Shown here in pieces: positions 7,642 to 10,431 of a DNA stretch of 10,431 bases. The notes beneath the pieces are model-generated. The model was not told the origin of the DNA. It made no database searches and saw only the letters and a program-made list of their open reading frames with translations. The translations under genes were made by a program, and so were the position numbers. The first letter of the stretch is position 1. Each line of letters opens with the position of its first letter. Source of the stretch: RGIG7213 sp045652135 (GTDB taxonomy: Bacteria; Bacillota; Clostridia; Oscillospirales; CAG-272); assembly GCA_045652135.1 (NCBI GenBank), contig JAZRTS010000126.1, positions 1 through 10,431 on the forward strand, in the 5' to 3' direction.

Positions 7642-7670
7642 TTGCAATAGATTTTGATATATGGTATAAT
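7642..7670 (+). promoter_or_regulatory. sigma-A promoter of the TIR-TPR gene
   Basis: TTGCAA (7642-7647) and a perfect TATAAT (7665-7670) are separated by exactly 17 bases. A TG two bases before the hexamer (TGG at 7662-7664) makes it an extended -10. Transcription should start near 7677, giving a leader of about 56 bases. The promoter begins one base after the preceding terminator T-run, so the downstream gene has its own strong, apparently constitutive promoter. No clear operator palindrome is seen. Confidence 0.85.
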
Positions 7671-7733
7671 GTCTGCGAAAAACGTCGAAACGGCAAGTTA
7701 TGTACAGTGTAAAAATATTAAAGGAGAATTTTT

Positions 7734-10040
7734 ATGGCAGTTTTTAAAGTAGCGACGAAAAATCAAGATGACGTCGGTAAAAAGCCGAGGGTATATTTTA
7801 CCTGCCACCCCGATGATTTTGACAAATATTTCAAAAAAATATGCGATGATATTTTCAAAACGCACGACTGCGCAATTTACTATACGGAGGATATGACACA
7901 GGCGATTTCCGAGGACGAAAAGGAAGTAGACCTCGGACGAAACAACCTTTTCATCGTTCCCGTTACGCTCAAACTGCTTTCAAAGCCGAACCGCGCGATG
8001 GATGATGACATTCCGTACGCGAAAAAGGCGCATATACCGATCTTGCCGTTTATGATGGAACCGGGAATTGACGTCATTTATGCAAGAAAAGATAAATTCG
8101 GTGAACTTCAGTATTTAAAGCCCGAAAGCAACGATACAACGGAAATATCTTACGAAGAAAAGCTGAAAAAATATCTTGAATCGGTGCTTATCAGCGACGA
8201 AATGGCAAAGCGTGTCCGCGCGGCATTTGATGCGTACATATTTTTAAGCTACCGCAAAAAGGACAGAAAGTATGCAAATGACCTTATGCGCCTTATCCAC
8301 AGTAACCCCGAATGCCGTGACATTGCCATCTGGTTTGATGAATTTCTTACCCCCGGCGAAAGCTTTAAAGAAAATATCGAAAGGATGCTTGACGACTGTG
8401 ATCTGTTCACACTTCTTGTAACCCCAAGACTTCTGGAAAAGGTAATTAACGAAAAAGGCGAAGAATGTGATAACTACGTAATTTCCACCGAGCTTCCCAT
8501 GGCACGCACGAAAAAGGAAGAAAAAGGGACTGACATTTTTGCCGTTGAAATGGAAAAGACAGACAAAAATGCACTTTCCGACATTGATATAAACGATTAT
8601 TTGAAATCTGATGATACCGAATTCCGCGCGCGTTTGATAGATACTATATCGAGAATAGCAACAAGTGCAAACAACACACCCGAACACAACTTCTTAATCG
8701 GCCTTGCTTACCTTGACGGTATTGACGTTGAAGTAAACCGTGAATTCGCCATTGAGCTTATCACAAGCGCCGCGGAAGCAGATCTCGTTGAGGCGATAGA
8801 TAAATTATATGACATTTACAGTAGTGATGATGTAGATTACAAAAAAGCGCTCATTTGGGCACAGAGGAAATATGACCTTCTTTGTAACTCACTCGGTGAA
8901 GAGCACCCCGATACATTATCAGCTTTAAACAATCTGGCAATTACTTATAGTTACCTTGACGAATACAAAAAAGCGTTGGAAATTAATGAAAAGGTATATA
9001 CCATCTTATGTCAAATCCTCGGTGAAGAACATCCCGAAACACTTAACTCTTTACACAATCTGGCATCGACTTACGGTAACCTTGGCGAACACAAAAAAGC
9101 GTTGGAAATGAACGAAAAGGTATATACCGTCCGCTCTCGAATCCTCGGTGAAGAGCATCCCGACACACTTATGTCATTAAGCTGGTTGGCATATATTTAT
9201 AATCAACTTGGCGAATATAAAAAAGCGTTGGAAATGAAAAAAAAGGTATACACCATTTCGCACCAATCACTCGGAGAAGAGCACCAAACCACACTTAATT
9301 CGTTAAACAATCTAGCAGCAACTTACTATAACCTTGGCGAATACCAAAAAGCGTTGGAAATTTTTGAAAAGGTATATACCCTCCGTTGCCGAATTCTTGG
9401 TGAGGAGCATCCGGATACCCTTACGTCTTTAAACAATCTGGCAGAAACTTACAGACAGATTGGCGAACACAACAAAGCATTGGAAATTAACGAAAAGGTA
9501 TGTACCATATCGCTCCGAACCCTGGGCGAAGAACATCCCGACACACTTACGTCTTTAAACAATCTGGCATTGACTTACGGTGAACTTGGTGAACACAAAA
9601 AATCACTTGAAATAAAAGAAAAAGTATATACCCTAAGTTGCCGAATCCTCGGTGAAGAACATCATTTAACACTTACATATTTAAACAATTTAGCATATAC
9701 CTACAATGCCTTTGGAGAACACAAAATAGCATTGGAATTGTTAGAAAAGGCATATACCATAAGGTGCTGTATCCTCGGCGAGGAGCATCCCGACACACTT
9801 ATGTCTTTGAATCATCTGGCAAGCATTTACAGTAACATTGGCGAATACGACAGAGCGTTGGAGTTATCAAAAAAAGCGTATGAGCTTTATTGTAAAGTGT
9901 GTGGCGAAGAACATCCCCATTCTGTACTGTTGCTTAAGAATTATGCAATTTCAAGTCTGGATAAAGGTAAAATAATTACCGGGATAAAACTTTTATTAAA
10001 ACATCGTTCACTAAAGAAAAAAATTAAAAAAAGACAATAA
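7734..10040 (+). CDS. tandem TIR / Sel1-like / nine-TPR protein
   Basis: This 768-residue soluble protein has no signal peptide or membrane helix. A first TIR-like domain (about 18-150) opens with VYFTCHPDD and has the FIVPVTLKLL strand, but where TIR enzymes carry a glutamate it has DDDIPYA (90-96). A second, more typical TIR domain (about 166-290) has YIFLSYRKKD (168-177), IWFDEFLTPGESF (199-211) and NYVISTELPMA (247-257), with Glu253 at the expected NADase position. A Sel1-like helical segment follows (about 316-366). Nine consecutive 42-residue kinesin-light-chain-type TPRs occupy 368-745, and a basic tail ends in KKKIKKRQ. The start is fixed by AAGGAG at 7721-7726, seven bases upstream. 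Bacterial TIR domains commonly cleave NAD+ or make cyclic ADP-ribose signals, and TPRs bind peptides or proteins. A sensor-effector role in defence or stress is therefore plausible, but it is inferred. No partner gene is adjacent. Confidence 0.9.
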   Translation: MAVFKVATKNQDDVGKKPRVYFTCHPDDFDKYFKKICDDIFKTHDCAIYYTEDMTQAISEDEKEVDLGRNNLFIVPVTLKLLSKPNRAMDDDIPYAKKAHIPILPFMMEPGIDVIYARKDKFGELQYLKPESNDTTEISYEEKLKKYLESVLISDEMAKRVRAAFDAYIFLSYRKKDRKYANDLMRLIHSNPECRDIAIWFDEFLTPGESFKENIERMLDDCDLFTLLVTPRLLEKVINEKGEECDNYVISTELPMARTKKEEKGTDIFAVEMEKTDKNALSDIDINDYLKSDDTEFRARLIDTISRIATSANNTPEHNFLIGLAYLDGIDVEVNREFAIELITSAAEADLVEAIDKLYDIYSSDDVDYKKALIWAQRKYDLLCNSLGEEHPDTLSALNNLAITYSYLDEYKKALEINEKVYTILCQILGEEHPETLNSLHNLASTYGNLGEHKKALEMNEKVYTVRSRILGEEHPDTLMSLSWLAYIYNQLGEYKKALEMKKKVYTISHQSLGEEHQTTLNSLNNLAATYYNLGEYQKALEIFEKVYTLRCRILGEEHPDTLTSLNNLAETYRQIGEHNKALEINEKVCTISLRTLGEEHPDTLTSLNNLALTYGELGEHKKSLEIKEKVYTLSCRILGEEHHLTLTYLNNLAYTYNAFGEHKIALELLEKAYTIRCCILGEEHPDTLMSLNHLASIYSNIGEYDRALELSKKAYELYCKVCGEEHPHSVLLLKNYAISSLDKGKIITGIKLLLKHRSLKKKIKKRQ
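8835..9968 (+). repeat. nine tandem 126-bp repeats encoding TPRs
   Basis: Nine in-frame units of exactly 126 bp (42 codons) run without spacers inside the TIR-TPR gene. GEEH is present in all nine units and LGEEHPDTL in most. Silent positions are often shared too: the block AAAGCGTTGGAAAT recurs in units 2-5, including the less usual TTG leucine codon. This indicates recent duplication or gene conversion rather than ancient repeats. The first and last units are the most diverged, as is usual for repeat arrays. Confidence 0.93.
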
Positions 10041-10078
10041 AGCAAAGTTTTTATTTTAAGTTTTGAAAATATTTTCCA

Positions 10079-10116
10079 AAAAATCTCCTTGTTAAAATTA
10101 AAACAAGGAGATTTTT
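10079..10116. terminator. bidirectional terminator between convergent genes
   Basis: A perfect 15-bp stem, AAAAATCTCCTTGTT (10079-10093) with AACAAGGAGATTTTT (10102-10116), encloses an eight-base A/T loop. It ends in T-runs on both strands (10112-10116 on the plus strand; the complement of 10078-10083 on the minus strand). It lies 38 bases after the TIR-TPR stop and two bases past the stop of the minus-strand gene, so it serves both. Confidence 0.93.
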
Positions 10117-10118
10117 GT

Positions 10119-10431
10119 TTATTTGGTTTTGATTTTTAAGAACAAACTGTACAGTCCGTAAATCAATGCTTGGAAAATGACGAGCAGGATGAATATTATC
10201 ATAATACTCACAAGTGCGTATCCGAATGAGTAGACAGGCTTTGCGCCGTCGAGGAATATTCCTCTTAGCCCTATGCCATAGTGCCCCTGCCCGTTATATA
10301 TGCAAAGCGCGGCGCAGTAAACGGCATCCGCTATAAGACAGCCCGTGAATTTCACCTTGAAGCACCATATACCGAGCACGGCTGAAAGCACCGTCGGAAC
10401 AAGAAATATAAACACCGCCTCGTTACTTCTT
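10119..10431 (-). CDS. partial small membrane protein, 5' end beyond the window
   Basis: On the minus strand an open frame ends at a TAA (10119-10121) and stays open to the window edge. At least 98 residues are visible from a GTG at 10415, and five more in-frame codons lie above it with no stop. That GTG has no properly spaced ribosome site, so the real start is probably outside. Three hydrophobic segments are visible: FLVPTVLSAVLGIWCF near the top, CLIADAVYCAALCIY in the middle, and a long one near the C-terminus. The end is basic (KIKTK). I do not recognise the family. It converges on the TIR-TPR gene and shares its terminator. Confidence 0.65.
   Translation of the reverse strand, partial: RSNEAVFIFLVPTVLSAVLGIWCFKVKFTGCLIADAVYCAALCIYNGQGHYGIGLRGIFLDGAKPVYSFGYALVSIMIIFILLVIFQALIYGLYSLFLKIKTK

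Noticed and set aside
7697..7712. Possible operator around TGTACA in the leader of the TIR-TPR gene
   Set aside because: Only the six-base core is symmetric and the flanks do not match well; this is not above chance in an A/T-rich leader.
8244..8687. 147-codon minus-strand open frame opposite the TIR-TPR gene
   Set aside because: It is Cys/Phe-rich, has no ribosome site or domain, and is fully explained as antisense to the second TIR domain.
8835..9968. Regular 126-bp repeats considered as a CRISPR-like or non-coding tandem array
   Set aside because: The period is exactly 42 codons, the frame is open throughout, and the units translate to clear TPRs with no repeat-spacer alternation.

Overview
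The window reads as a chromosomal segment of a low-to-moderate G+C, Gram-positive-type anaerobe of the Clostridia, most like the Ruminococcaceae/Oscillospiraceae of animal guts. The grounds are a Firmicutes-style SecA, strong AAGGAG-type ribosome sites, a probable YtvI-type membrane protein (a family tied to endospore formers), a CHAP/SH3/Listeria-Bacteroides-repeat surface protein, and A/T-rich codon choice. Species cannot be named from the sequence alone. Coding is dense, and all genes but the last are on the plus strand.

Left part (80-6138): a probable four-gene operon. Complete secA (918 aa) ends in TAATG, where its stop overlaps the ATG of a six-helix membrane protein. That gene in turn overlaps the start of a larger polytopic membrane protein. 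A 23-base gap then leads to a secreted, membrane-anchored cysteine peptidase/amidase-like protein (signal peptide, CHAP, SH3-like, Listeria-Bacteroides repeat, C-terminal membrane helix). The two middle proteins look like distant paralogues of each other at their N-termini and have no function I can name. Linkage to secA suggests, but does not prove, an envelope or export role.

Middle (6139-7640): a 350-base gene-free stretch packed with perfect inverted repeats. It includes a 98-bp element with 10-bp terminal inverted repeats and two hairpins, then a second hairpin sharing the same arm sequence. After it comes a 371-aa AI-2E/PerM-family permease, probably ytvI-like, closed by a strong intrinsic terminator.

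Right part (7641-10116): a self-contained single-gene cassette. It has a textbook sigma-A promoter (TTGCAA, 17 bp, extended TATAAT), a 768-aa protein with two TIR-like domains, a Sel1-like segment and nine 42-residue kinesin-light-chain-type TPRs, and a bidirectional terminator. This is the most interesting feature of the window: the architecture is that of a TIR effector fused to a repeat sensor, a plausible stand-alone immune or stress switch. A convergent membrane-protein gene, cut by the window edge, enters from the right on the minus strand.
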